Assembly: GCA_043821115.1 (NCBI GenBank)
Contig: JBDRDD010000024.1
Coordinates: forward strand, 62,001 to 126,000
From: JBDRDD01 sp043821115
GTDB lineage: Bacteria > CAYTYR01 > UBA6262 > DAOVJB01
Length of the DNA stretch: 64,000 nt
Direction: 5' to 3'
A program made the position numbers and the translations under genes. Under the pieces are notes generated by a model. That model worked only from the letters and a program-made list of their open reading frames with translations. It made no database searches and was not told where the DNA came from. Positions 1 through 7,869 of this stretch are shown piece after piece; within the stretch, counting starts at the first letter, position 1; every line of letters starts with the position of its first letter.

Positions 1-60
1 AAATTTCCTGAGGCTTATGATAAACTTATAAAAGAATACTACAAAAGGATAATAGAGTAA
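1..60 (+). CDS. C-terminal fragment of an unidentified protein
   Basis: An open frame enters from the left edge and ends at TAA (58-60), giving 19 residues ending in YYKRIIE. This is too short to assign to a family. It stops 11 bases before the next gene, whose ribosome-binding site begins at the stop codon, so it is probably the upstream member of the same operon, likely another sugar-metabolism gene by context. Confidence 0.5.
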   Translation, partial: KFPEAYDKLIKEYYKRIIE

Positions 61-71
61 AGGAGAGACAA

Positions 72-1193
72 ATGGTAAAGGAAATAAATGTGGGGCTAAT
101 AGGTTATTCATTCATGGGTAAGGCACACAGCCACGCATATTATGATGTGGACAAATTCTTTAAGTGCAAGGCTGTTCCCGTTATGAAAGCGCTCTGTGGT
201 AGAGACAGGAAAAAAGTAAAGGAAGTAGCAGATAACTGGGGCTGGGAAAGTTATGAAACCGACTGGAGGAAGCTTGTCACTAGAAAGGATATAGATTTAA
301 TTGATATCTCTACTCCCAATGATTCCCACATGGATATTGCCGTGGCCGCCGCTAAAGCGGGAAAGCATATATTCTGCGAGAAACCCATGGCTATGAATCT
401 ACCCGAAGCAAGGAAGATGTTAAAAGCCGTGCAAAGGGCGAAGGTAAAGCACATGATGTGCTTTAATTACCGGCGGGTTCCTGCTATAGGACTGATGAAA
501 CGCCTGATAGAGGAGGGGAAGATAGGCAAAATATATCATATAAGGGCCCTTTACCTGCAGGACTGGATAATTGATCCGAAATTTCCCCTTGTTTGGAGGC
601 TTGATAAAACCAAATGCGGCTCAGGTGTGCTGGGGGACCTCGGTGCCCATATAATCGATATAGCGCGCTATCTTGTCGGAGAATTCAGCGAAATCTCGGC
701 GATGACCCAGACTTTTATAAAAGAGCGCAATAAACCTGATAGGAAGGGAAAAGGCAGGGTAACGGTTGATGATGCGGCTCTGTTCTTGGCGCGCTTTGAG
801 AAGGGGGCTGTTGGAAGCTTTGAGGCTACAAGGTTTGCCGCGGGCAGAAAGAACGCTCAAAGAATAGAGATAAACGGCAGCAAGGGAAGCCTTGTTTTTG
901 AGCTTGAACGTATGAATGAGCTGAAGTATTACTCCAGGGCTGATAAGAATTACGAAAGCGGGTTTAAGATCATACTTGTTACCAAGCACGAGCACCCGTA
1001 CATAAACGCCTGGTGGCCTGACGGGCATATCATAGGATATGAACATACATTCGTAAATACAATTTATGACATGTTAAACTCCATTGCCGACAACAAGATG
1101 CCAGTTCCAAGTTTTGTTGACGGACTAAAGTGCCAGGAAGTATTGGAAGCGGCAGAGAAATCGGCAAAAACAAAGAAATGGGTAAAAATATAA
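72..1193 (+). CDS. Gfo/Idh/MocA family NAD(P)-dependent oxidoreductase
   Basis: A 373-residue protein of the usual length for the family. The N-terminus carries the Rossmann nucleotide-binding strand (GLIGYSFMG, residues 9-17). E103-K104-P105 is the family's EKP motif, whose lysine takes part in catalysis. The C-terminal half is the alpha/beta domain that binds the sugar or cyclitol. Family members oxidise or reduce hydroxyl groups of sugars, inositols or nucleotide sugars; the substrate cannot be read from the sequence. A good AAGGAGA lies six bases before ATG 72. It is followed after 11 bases by a TIM-barrel isomerase, the usual partner in inositol or unusual-sugar catabolism, so the two probably act in one pathway. 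Confidence 0.9.
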   Translation: MVKEINVGLIGYSFMGKAHSHAYYDVDKFFKCKAVPVMKALCGRDRKKVKEVADNWGWESYETDWRKLVTRKDIDLIDISTPNDSHMDIAVAAAKAGKHIFCEKPMAMNLPEARKMLKAVQRAKVKHMMCFNYRRVPAIGLMKRLIEEGKIGKIYHIRALYLQDWIIDPKFPLVWRLDKTKCGSGVLGDLGAHIIDIARYLVGEFSEISAMTQTFIKERNKPDRKGKGRVTVDDAALFLARFEKGAVGSFEATRFAAGRKNAQRIEINGSKGSLVFELERMNELKYYSRADKNYESGFKIILVTKHEHPYINAWWPDGHIIGYEHTFVNTIYDMLNSIADNKMPVPSFVDGLKCQEVLEAAEKSAKTKKWVKI

Positions 1194-1204
1194 GAGGGGG
1201 CAAT

Positions 1205-2143
1205 ATGAAGCTTGGAATTTTTACCGTTGTTTTTGGCGGAAAGAAACTTGAAAAGGTTCTTGAATATGTTAAGAGTCATGGTTGTGATATGATAGAGATA
1301 GCTACGGGTAATATGCCGGGGGATGAACATTGTCCTATTGATGAGCTCCTTGGTGAGCATGATGCGCTCGTTAAGTATAAGAAAATGATCAGTGACGCGG
1401 GGCTTGAGATCAGTGCTTTTAGCTGTCACGGGAATCCACTGCATCCGATCAAAGAGGTAAGGGAAAAACACCACGACGTGTTTCTTAAGACCGTTGAACT
1501 TGCGGAACGGATGGAGGTTGGGAGGGTAGTCAATTTCTCCGGTTGCCCCGGTGACAGTGAGCACGCGAAGTTTCCAAACTGGGTTATAGCGGCTTGGCCG
1601 GACGAGCATTTTGAGCTTTTGCGCTGGCAGTGGAAGGAGAAGGTCATACCATACTGGGAAAAGGCCGTGAAATTCGCAAACCAGCACAGCATAAAGAAAA
1701 TATGTATAGAGATGCACCCGAGTTTCGTGGTGTATAATCCATACACATTGCTGAAGTTAAGAGAAGCAGTCGGTGATACGATAGGAGCTAATTTTGACCC
1801 AAGCCATCTTTTCTGGCAGGGTATAGATCCCTTGAAGGCGGTTAAAAAGCTGGGGAAAACCATCTATCATGTTCATGCCAAGGATACTGCTATAAACAAC
1901 AAGAACACAGAACTTAACGGGGTGCTGGATACAAGACCGTACACAAAGCATGAGGACCGTTCCTGGATATTCCGCACGGTCGGTTACGGCCATGATATTT
2001 CTTTCTGGAAGGATTTTGTAAGCGTTCTGCAGTCGGTTGGTTACGATGATGTATTGAGTATAGAACATGAAGACCAGCTGATGGGCGTGAATGAGGGTTT
2101 CGAGGCTGCGGCTAAAAACTTAAATAAGGCATTGGGGAAATAA
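1205..2143 (+). CDS. Sugar phosphate isomerase/epimerase (xylose isomerase-like TIM barrel)
   Basis: A 312-residue TIM-barrel protein of the AP-endonuclease-2/xylose-isomerase superfamily. Typical metal-ligand stretches are seen: IEMHP in mid-protein, NFDPSHL, HVHAKD, and SIEHED near the end, consistent with a divalent-metal site for isomerising or epimerising a sugar. ATG 1205 is preferred over the upstream in-frame ATG at 1130, because the latter lies inside the preceding gene and GAGGGGG stands just before 1205. It forms a two-gene unit with the Gfo/Idh/MocA oxidoreductase. The substrate is unknown; inosose or keto-sugar chemistry is a reasonable guess from the pairing. Confidence 0.88.
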   Translation: MKLGIFTVVFGGKKLEKVLEYVKSHGCDMIEIATGNMPGDEHCPIDELLGEHDALVKYKKMISDAGLEISAFSCHGNPLHPIKEVREKHHDVFLKTVELAERMEVGRVVNFSGCPGDSEHAKFPNWVIAAWPDEHFELLRWQWKEKVIPYWEKAVKFANQHSIKKICIEMHPSFVVYNPYTLLKLREAVGDTIGANFDPSHLFWQGIDPLKAVKKLGKTIYHVHAKDTAINNKNTELNGVLDTRPYTKHEDRSWIFRTVGYGHDISFWKDFVSVLQSVGYDDVLSIEHEDQLMGVNEGFEAAAKNLNKALGK

Positions 2144-2148
2144 ATCAA

Positions 2149-3732
2149 ATGAAGAAGATATTATTTGTATTTTTAATCATGTTATTAATTATGCCATCCG
2201 GCGTGCGTGCTAATATTAACATAGAGGACACAGAGGTCATCTATTACAACGAGTGGGAAATAGACAAGGTAACTCCTATAGCCCGTCAATTGCTGGAAAA
2301 AGATAAACTGGCTCCGGAAGAAGAATGGTTTTTGGGTCTTTTTTATTTTTATCAGGGAGAATATAATAATGCCTTAAAACATATGACAAATGCAAGAGAG
2401 AAGGTTCCCGATAGTACAGAGTGGAACAGTTTCGCGTCTTTTGTGAAGAAAACGGCTGATATAGCCCGCGGCTTCAGCAGGTATGAAAGTGAGCACTTCA
2501 TATTAAGGCTTGATAAAAAAGACGATATTCTTGTGGAATATGCTCTCTCTGTGCTGGAGAAAGGATATAAGGAAATCGGAAATGATCTTGATTTTTATCC
2601 CGAGGCCAAAATTCTGGTGGAGATATATCCTACAAGTGAGGGTTTTAATGTGGCAAGCAGTCTCTCCAAGCGCGACATGGAGGTTTCGGGGGCGATAGGC
2701 ATATGCAAATTCAATCGGTTAATGATAGTGTCTCCCAGGTGCATGGCATTTGGCTACAGGTGGATGGATAGTCTGGTGCATGAATATACACACTTTGTGG
2801 TTAATATAAAAAGTAATGGTAAATGTCCCCTGTGGCTGCATGAAGGAATCGCGAAGTTCGAAGAGCAGCGCTGGAGGGGAAAATACGGTAATGAGTATCT
2901 CACCCCTGTTCACAGGAGTCTCTTGCGTGAGGCCATTGATAAAGACGCTTTGATCAGTTTTGAGCGCATGTCGCCTTCTCTTGTAAAGTTGCAGAGCCAG
3001 AAAGAGGTGACGCTTGCTTTTGCCGAAGCGTCCTCGGCGGTAGGATCCCTTGTAAAATCAAGCGGGGAAGCTGTTCTCGCTAATATGCTGGATGCTTTTC
3101 GTGAGGGTGGAAATTACCACAAAATCATCGAGGATGTCACCGACAAGCCTTACGCGCGTTTCGAGAAGGACTGGATAAATTTTATAGAGGACATGAATCC
3201 TGAAAGAAACAGTGCCCTTATAATGGACAGCTTCAAGCTCAGAGATGATACCAAAGATTATGACATGCAGGAGTACGTGGATGAAACACTTCGTACACAT
3301 GTTCGTCTCGGCGATGCTTTCAAAAAAAGGGGAAAATTCTTGCCGGCGCTTTCAGAGTACCGTAAAGCCCTGGTTAAACAGACACACAGTCCGGCTATAT
3401 TGAATCGCATGGGGAAGGTGCATATAGAGCTTGGAAATCTAGATAAGGCACAGGAGTATTTCAAGAAGGCTATAGCCACCAGTCCGAATTATGTTTCCTC
3501 CTACACGAATCTCGCCGAGCTATACTTTAATGAGAAGAATATGTCAAAGGCTTTGGAGTACTATGAGGAGTCAAACCAGATAAATCCCTTTAACCCCATC
3601 ATACACAAGAATATGGGGCTTATCTATAACGCCAAAGACAAAGAGAAGGCAAAAAGGGAGTGGAAGATTACCGAGAAACTCTCCCCACAAGATTTTGAAG
3701 TAAAAAGCTGGCTTATGCATATGGGTGAATAA
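2149..3732 (+). CDS. Exported TPR protein with a gluzincin-type (peptidase MA-like) domain
   Basis: A 527-residue protein starting with a clear Sec signal (MKKILFVFLIMLLIMPSGVRA). The middle part holds H211-E212-x-x-H215 and, about 17 residues later, a WLHEG segment with E232. That is the HExxH...E arrangement of zinc metallopeptidases of the peptidase MA type. The C-terminal third, from about residue 385, consists of TPR repeats with typical A-L-x-Y-R/E-K spacing. The likely location is the periplasm or outer surface. Substrate and partners are unknown. It lies five bases after the isomerase gene, but without a functional link that I can see. Confidence 0.75.
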   Translation: MKKILFVFLIMLLIMPSGVRANINIEDTEVIYYNEWEIDKVTPIARQLLEKDKLAPEEEWFLGLFYFYQGEYNNALKHMTNAREKVPDSTEWNSFASFVKKTADIARGFSRYESEHFILRLDKKDDILVEYALSVLEKGYKEIGNDLDFYPEAKILVEIYPTSEGFNVASSLSKRDMEVSGAIGICKFNRLMIVSPRCMAFGYRWMDSLVHEYTHFVVNIKSNGKCPLWLHEGIAKFEEQRWRGKYGNEYLTPVHRSLLREAIDKDALISFERMSPSLVKLQSQKEVTLAFAEASSAVGSLVKSSGEAVLANMLDAFREGGNYHKIIEDVTDKPYARFEKDWINFIEDMNPERNSALIMDSFKLRDDTKDYDMQEYVDETLRTHVRLGDAFKKRGKFLPALSEYRKALVKQTHSPAILNRMGKVHIELGNLDKAQEYFKKAIATSPNYVSSYTNLAELYFNEKNMSKALEYYEESNQINPFNPIIHKNMGLIYNAKDKEKAKREWKITEKLSPQDFEVKSWLMHMGE

Positions 3733-3752
3733 TTTTTGCCTTGAGGTTAGAA

Positions 3753-6497
3753 ATGAATGAAATGTATCGCAGCCTGCCTGAGAAATTAAAGGAAGTCTCT
3801 ATACGTTTCGCCGATTCGGTTGCCTTTGAGTATAAAACCGAAGGCGGCGGTTACGTCATCTATTCCTATAGGGAGTTCTACGAGATGGTTGAAGCCATCT
3901 CGGCTTCTCTGTCTCTAATTGGTATAAAAAAAGGCGACAGGGTTGCGATAATACTTGAGAACAGACCCGAGTGGGGCGCAATATATTTTGCCATAGTATC
4001 CATGGGCGCAATCGCGGTACCTCTCGATGCGCACTCCACACAAAATGAAATAGAATACCTTCTTGGTGACTCTGGTAGCAGGATCTGCTTTGCCTCGGGC
4101 AAACTACTGACTTTGTTATCTGGTTCTGCCTCTCTTAAAAAAATAATAGCAATTGACCATGAGAAAAATTCCGGAAAAGTAGTTTCTTTTTCGGAATTTA
4201 TTACGCAAAAGAGCAAGAAGGTATCTGAAAAACCTCAGGTTGCAGGAGATGACATAGCTTCTATTGTTTATACCTCGGGTACTACAGGAGGGGCAAAAGG
4301 GGTTATGCTGACTCACAGGAATTTCCTGTCTAACTTCAAGAGTGTTGAAGCTCTTAGACTAATAACTCCGAGGGATAACATACTTTCCATCCTGCCTCTG
4401 CATCATGTGTTCCCGTTTATGGTTACACTTATCATCCCGCTTTTTCTGGGAGCAAGGGTTACGTATATTTATACCTTAAAGAGTGATGAACTTCTATTGT
4501 GTATGAGGGAAAAAGGCGTGACGCTTCTTATTGGCGTGCCCCAGCTTTTTAATCTTTTCTATAAGCATATGTATGAAGGGTTCAGGAAGATAAATTTCCT
4601 GGTGAGGTTCCCGCTCCTGGGGGCAATAGAGTTTATGTCCGCTCTTCGCAGTGTATCTAAAGTTAATATCTCGAGGGTGGTTCTTGCTACCTTGCACAGG
4701 GCTTTTGGTAAGAAACTGAGGTTTTTCGTTAGTGGAGGCGCTCCTCTTAACAAGCAAACCGCGAATTTCCTCACAAAGGTAGGGTTTAGAGTACTTGAGG
4801 GATATGGTCTTACAGAGACATCTCCTATCGTGACCATGAACCCTCCAGCTAAGCAAAAAATAGGTTCTGTCGGCAAGGTTATTGAAGGTGTTTATGTTAA
4901 AATTGACGGCGCGGATGAGAACGGGGTAGGTGAGATACAGATAAAAGGGCCCAATGTCATGGTAGGCTATTACAAAAAAGAAGAGCAGACGCGGGAAGTC
5001 TTCAAGGATGGCTGGTTCTGCTCCGGGGATCTCGGATACATAGATAATGATGGTTATCTATACATAACGGGCAGGAAGAAAGAGATAATAGTGCTTGGTT
5101 CAGGGAAGAATATATCTCCCGTGGAGCTGGAAACCTATTACAGCAGGAGTAGTTTTATAAAAGAGGTGTGCATACTGGGGATAGGTGAGCGCGAGGAAGA
5201 ATACCTTGGAGCCGTTATAGTGCCGGACCTGAATTATATCCGAAATGCAGGGGAGATAAACATACACGCTGCGATAAAATGGGAGCTTGAGCAGCTTTCA
5301 AAGGAGCTTCCTCCATACAAGAGAATAACTAATTTCATTATTGTAAACGAGGAGCTCCCGCGGACAAGACTTGAGAAGATAAAACGTTTCGAGGCGAAGA
5401 AGCGGTATAAGGATAAATTCAAGGGTGTTGATGTATCACACAAGGATAAAACTCATCCTACTGAAGAGGAAAAGCATCTTCTATCTACCCAGATCGGCAG
5501 CAGGGTCGTAGAGCTTCTATCAAGGGAGCTTAAGATAAAAAGAGATATCCGTCTCGCAGACCATCTGGAACTTGATTTCGGAGTGGATTCCCTTGGGCGT
5601 GTAGAGCTCTTGGCAGCACTTGAGGAGGCTTTTTCCGTAACGGTGCCGGAGGCTGTGATGGGCTGTGTATATACAGTGGAAGAGCTTATAAGCGCTCTTG
5701 AGAAACTTCTTGCGGGGCAGAGTATAGGCAAAGGCGCTACAAAGTTACCCGGGTCCGAAATCGATCTCTGGGGTGAGATTCTCAGCAGGACTCCCCCTAA
5801 AGAAGTAGCTCGAAAAGTTGATGTTTCATACAAAAGAATACTCAGATTGTGGACCGTGTCAGTGCGCATAGGTCTCTACATGCTCTTTAAGCTCCTGTGG
5901 AGGCTCAGGGTTATAGGCACAGATAATCTTCCGGAGGATAAGACCTTTATCCTTTGCCCCAATCATGTAAGCTACCTGGATGGTTTTATTATCTCTGCCT
6001 CTATCCCGTTTTTCTTCAGGCGCGATGTGTACCTGCTGGGACAGCAGGCCTATTTTGAAGGGCCACTGCTTAAGAAGTTCACAAAACTTATAAGGGTAAT
6101 ACCAATAGACCTTGCCAAGAACCTGGTGATAACAATGCAAACATACGCATATCTGCTCAGAAAAGGGTCTGCCGCATGTATTTTTCCAGAGGGCGCAAGA
6201 TCAATAGACGGAGATATCAAAGAATTCAAAAAAGGGGTCGGGATACTTTCAAAAGAACTCGGAGTACCACTTGTTCCTGTATATATCCGCGGCGCATATG
6301 AAGCCTGGCCCAGGACGAAGAATTTACCAAAATCCCATCCTGTCACAGTCGTTTTCTCAAGACCTTATTTGCCCGGGGAACTCTGTAAAATAGGATTTGC
6401 CAAGGGTGCAAAGAGTGAATATGAGGCGATTGCCATTGGGATAAGAGAGAAGGTTCTCGAGCTAAAGAAAGAGTACGAAAGAGGGTGCCATGCTTAG
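3753..6497 (+). CDS. Fused acyl-CoA/acyl-ACP ligase, acyl carrier domain and PlsC-type acyltransferase
   Basis: A 914-residue three-domain protein. Residues 1 to about 550 are an AMP-forming ligase, with the P-loop YTSGTTGGAKG, YGLTETSP and the SGDLGY...TGRKKE hinge. A carrier domain follows, with the phosphopantetheine serine at S613 in GVDSLGRVE. The last 230 residues are a lysophospholipid-type acyltransferase with NHVSYLDG (the HX4D motif) and FPEGARS. Together these could activate a fatty acid, hold it and pass it to a lysophospholipid or glycerol phosphate. ATG 3753 is preferred to TTG 3741 because GAGG lies just upstream of it. E. coli Aas has the acyltransferase first and no carrier domain. 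The next gene overlaps its end by eight bases. Confidence 0.85.
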   Translation: MNEMYRSLPEKLKEVSIRFADSVAFEYKTEGGGYVIYSYREFYEMVEAISASLSLIGIKKGDRVAIILENRPEWGAIYFAIVSMGAIAVPLDAHSTQNEIEYLLGDSGSRICFASGKLLTLLSGSASLKKIIAIDHEKNSGKVVSFSEFITQKSKKVSEKPQVAGDDIASIVYTSGTTGGAKGVMLTHRNFLSNFKSVEALRLITPRDNILSILPLHHVFPFMVTLIIPLFLGARVTYIYTLKSDELLLCMREKGVTLLIGVPQLFNLFYKHMYEGFRKINFLVRFPLLGAIEFMSALRSVSKVNISRVVLATLHRAFGKKLRFFVSGGAPLNKQTANFLTKVGFRVLEGYGLTETSPIVTMNPPAKQKIGSVGKVIEGVYVKIDGADENGVGEIQIKGPNVMVGYYKKEEQTREVFKDGWFCSGDLGYIDNDGYLYITGRKKEIIVLGSGKNISPVELETYYSRSSFIKEVCILGIGEREEEYLGAVIVPDLNYIRNAGEINIHAAIKWELEQLSKELPPYKRITNFIIVNEELPRTRLEKIKRFEAKKRYKDKFKGVDVSHKDKTHPTEEEKHLLSTQIGSRVVELLSRELKIKRDIRLADHLELDFGVDSLGRVELLAALEEAFSVTVPEAVMGCVYTVEELISALEKLLAGQSIGKGATKLPGSEIDLWGEILSRTPPKEVARKVDVSYKRILRLWTVSVRIGLYMLFKLLWRLRVIGTDNLPEDKTFILCPNHVSYLDGFIISASIPFFFRRDVYLLGQQAYFEGPLLKKFTKLIRVIPIDLAKNLVITMQTYAYLLRKGSAACIFPEGARSIDGDIKEFKKGVGILSKELGVPLVPVYIRGAYEAWPRTKNLPKSHPVTVVFSRPYLPGELCKIGFAKGAKSEYEAIAIGIREKVLELKKEYERGCHA

Positions 6498-7737
6498 CAC
6501 TCAAGAGAAGAGCTGGATACTTTATGACTGGGCGAATTCAGCTTATTCCATAGCAATAACAACTGCGATACTGCCGATTTACTTTAAGGACGTGGTATCA
6601 AAGGGGATGTCATCCCATCTCTCAACAGCGTACTGGGGGTATGGGACCACTATTTCTGTAATACTGGTAGCCATACTTGCTCCTATTCTCGGGACGATAG
6701 CGGATTATAAAAATTATAAGAAGAAGTTCTTTGTTCTCTTTCTTATTATAGGTGTTCTTTTTACTGCTCTTCTCTCCGTAGTTGGAGAGGGCGCTTGGCG
6801 TCTTTGCCTTGCGCTTTATGTTCTCTCTAGTATAGGTTTCTCCTGCGCTAACATTTTCTATGATTCTTTCCTTTTGGATATAACTGACACCAAACGCATG
6901 GACTGGATTTCCGCAAGTGGTTATGCCTGGGGATATTTGGGAAGTACTATCCCTTTTTTCTTCAGTATAGCTATTATCCTAAAACCCTCGATCATAGGAC
7001 TTTCCTCATCTATTGTCGCAACCCAGCTCTCTTTTATAATCACCGCCCTGTGGTGGCTTGTTTTTTCCCTGCCCTTTATAAAAAACTCAAGTCAAAAATA
7101 CTATGTCAAAGCGTCTTCTCATCCGGTAAAGGACGGATTTCAGAGACTTCTAAATACAATAAGGGATGTTGGCAAATACAGGGAAGCAGCGATTTTTCTC
7201 CTTGCCTATTTTCTCTACATCGATGGTGTGGATACCATCATAAGGATGGCCGCTATATACGGAAGGGATGTGGGTGTTGGTGCAAAGGAGCTTCTTCTTA
7301 TACTGCTTGTGGTTCAACTTGTGGCATTTCCATTTGCGCTTCTTTATGGCAGGCTGGCTAAAAATTTTTCCGCAAAAGCCATGCTTCTTTCAGGTATAGT
7401 TATCTACATATTTATAACACTCTTCGCTTATTCCATGAAAACAACACTTCATTACTGGATACTGGCGCTCTTGGTTGCCACTTCCCAGGGGGGTATACAG
7501 GCTCTCAGCAGGTCATGCTTCGGGAAGCTTATTCCGAAGGACAGGTCTGCAGAATTCTTCGGATTTTACAACGTTTTTGGGAAATTCGCCGCAATAATTG
7601 GACCTTTTCTTGTCGCTTTGCTTACACATATTACGCGCAATCCAAGGATTGGTATTTTAAGCCTCCTTTTCCTTTTTGTAGCAGGGGGGCTTTTGCTTCT
7701 TAAAGTGCCTCTGGCTTTAACACCTCAACCCAATTAG
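6490..7737 (+). CDS. MFS permease of the UMF1/Atg22-like family
   Basis: A 415-residue membrane protein with about 12 hydrophobic segments. The N-terminal SWILYDWANSAY signature and the GTIADYKNYKKK loop between early helices are characteristic of the Atg22-like/UMF1 branch of the major facilitator superfamily. Members are thought to export amino acids or other small metabolites, but the substrate here is unknown. It starts at ATG 6490, inside the last codons of the acyltransferase fusion, which suggests translational coupling and perhaps a shared lipid-related role, though nothing in this protein proves that. Confidence 0.82.
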   Translation: MLSTQEKSWILYDWANSAYSIAITTAILPIYFKDVVSKGMSSHLSTAYWGYGTTISVILVAILAPILGTIADYKNYKKKFFVLFLIIGVLFTALLSVVGEGAWRLCLALYVLSSIGFSCANIFYDSFLLDITDTKRMDWISASGYAWGYLGSTIPFFFSIAIILKPSIIGLSSSIVATQLSFIITALWWLVFSLPFIKNSSQKYYVKASSHPVKDGFQRLLNTIRDVGKYREAAIFLLAYFLYIDGVDTIIRMAAIYGRDVGVGAKELLLILLVVQLVAFPFALLYGRLAKNFSAKAMLLSGIVIYIFITLFAYSMKTTLHYWILALLVATSQGGIQALSRSCFGKLIPKDRSAEFFGFYNVFGKFAAIIGPFLVALLTHITRNPRIGILSLLFLFVAGGLLLLKVPLALTPQPN

Positions 7738-7754
7738 GAAATGTATGAAAACAC

Positions 7755-7783
7755 TTGCACATAAGTGCTAAATATGTTAAAAT
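7755..7783 (+). promoter_or_regulatory. Sigma-70-like promoter upstream of ppdK
   Basis: TTGCAC (7755-7760) is followed after 17 bases by TAAAAT (7778-7783). The -10 matches five of six consensus bases and the spacing is ideal; the -35 matches only three of six. It lies in the 132-base AT-rich gap before ppdK, the first sizeable gap in the window. A weaker TTGACT at 7803 has no good -10. Confidence 0.5.
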
Positions 7784-7869
7784 TTTTTAGTTATACTACT
7801 ATTGACTATTTTATATATTAGTAGTTAATAGTGAAAAAATAAATAATCCAAGAAGGAGGATATGCTTAG

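Noticed and set aside
7803..7831. Second promoter before ppdK (TTGACT)
   Set aside because: The -35 is fair, but the sequence 16-17 bases downstream (TTAATA/TAATAG) matches the -10 consensus poorly; the pair at 7755-7783 is better.
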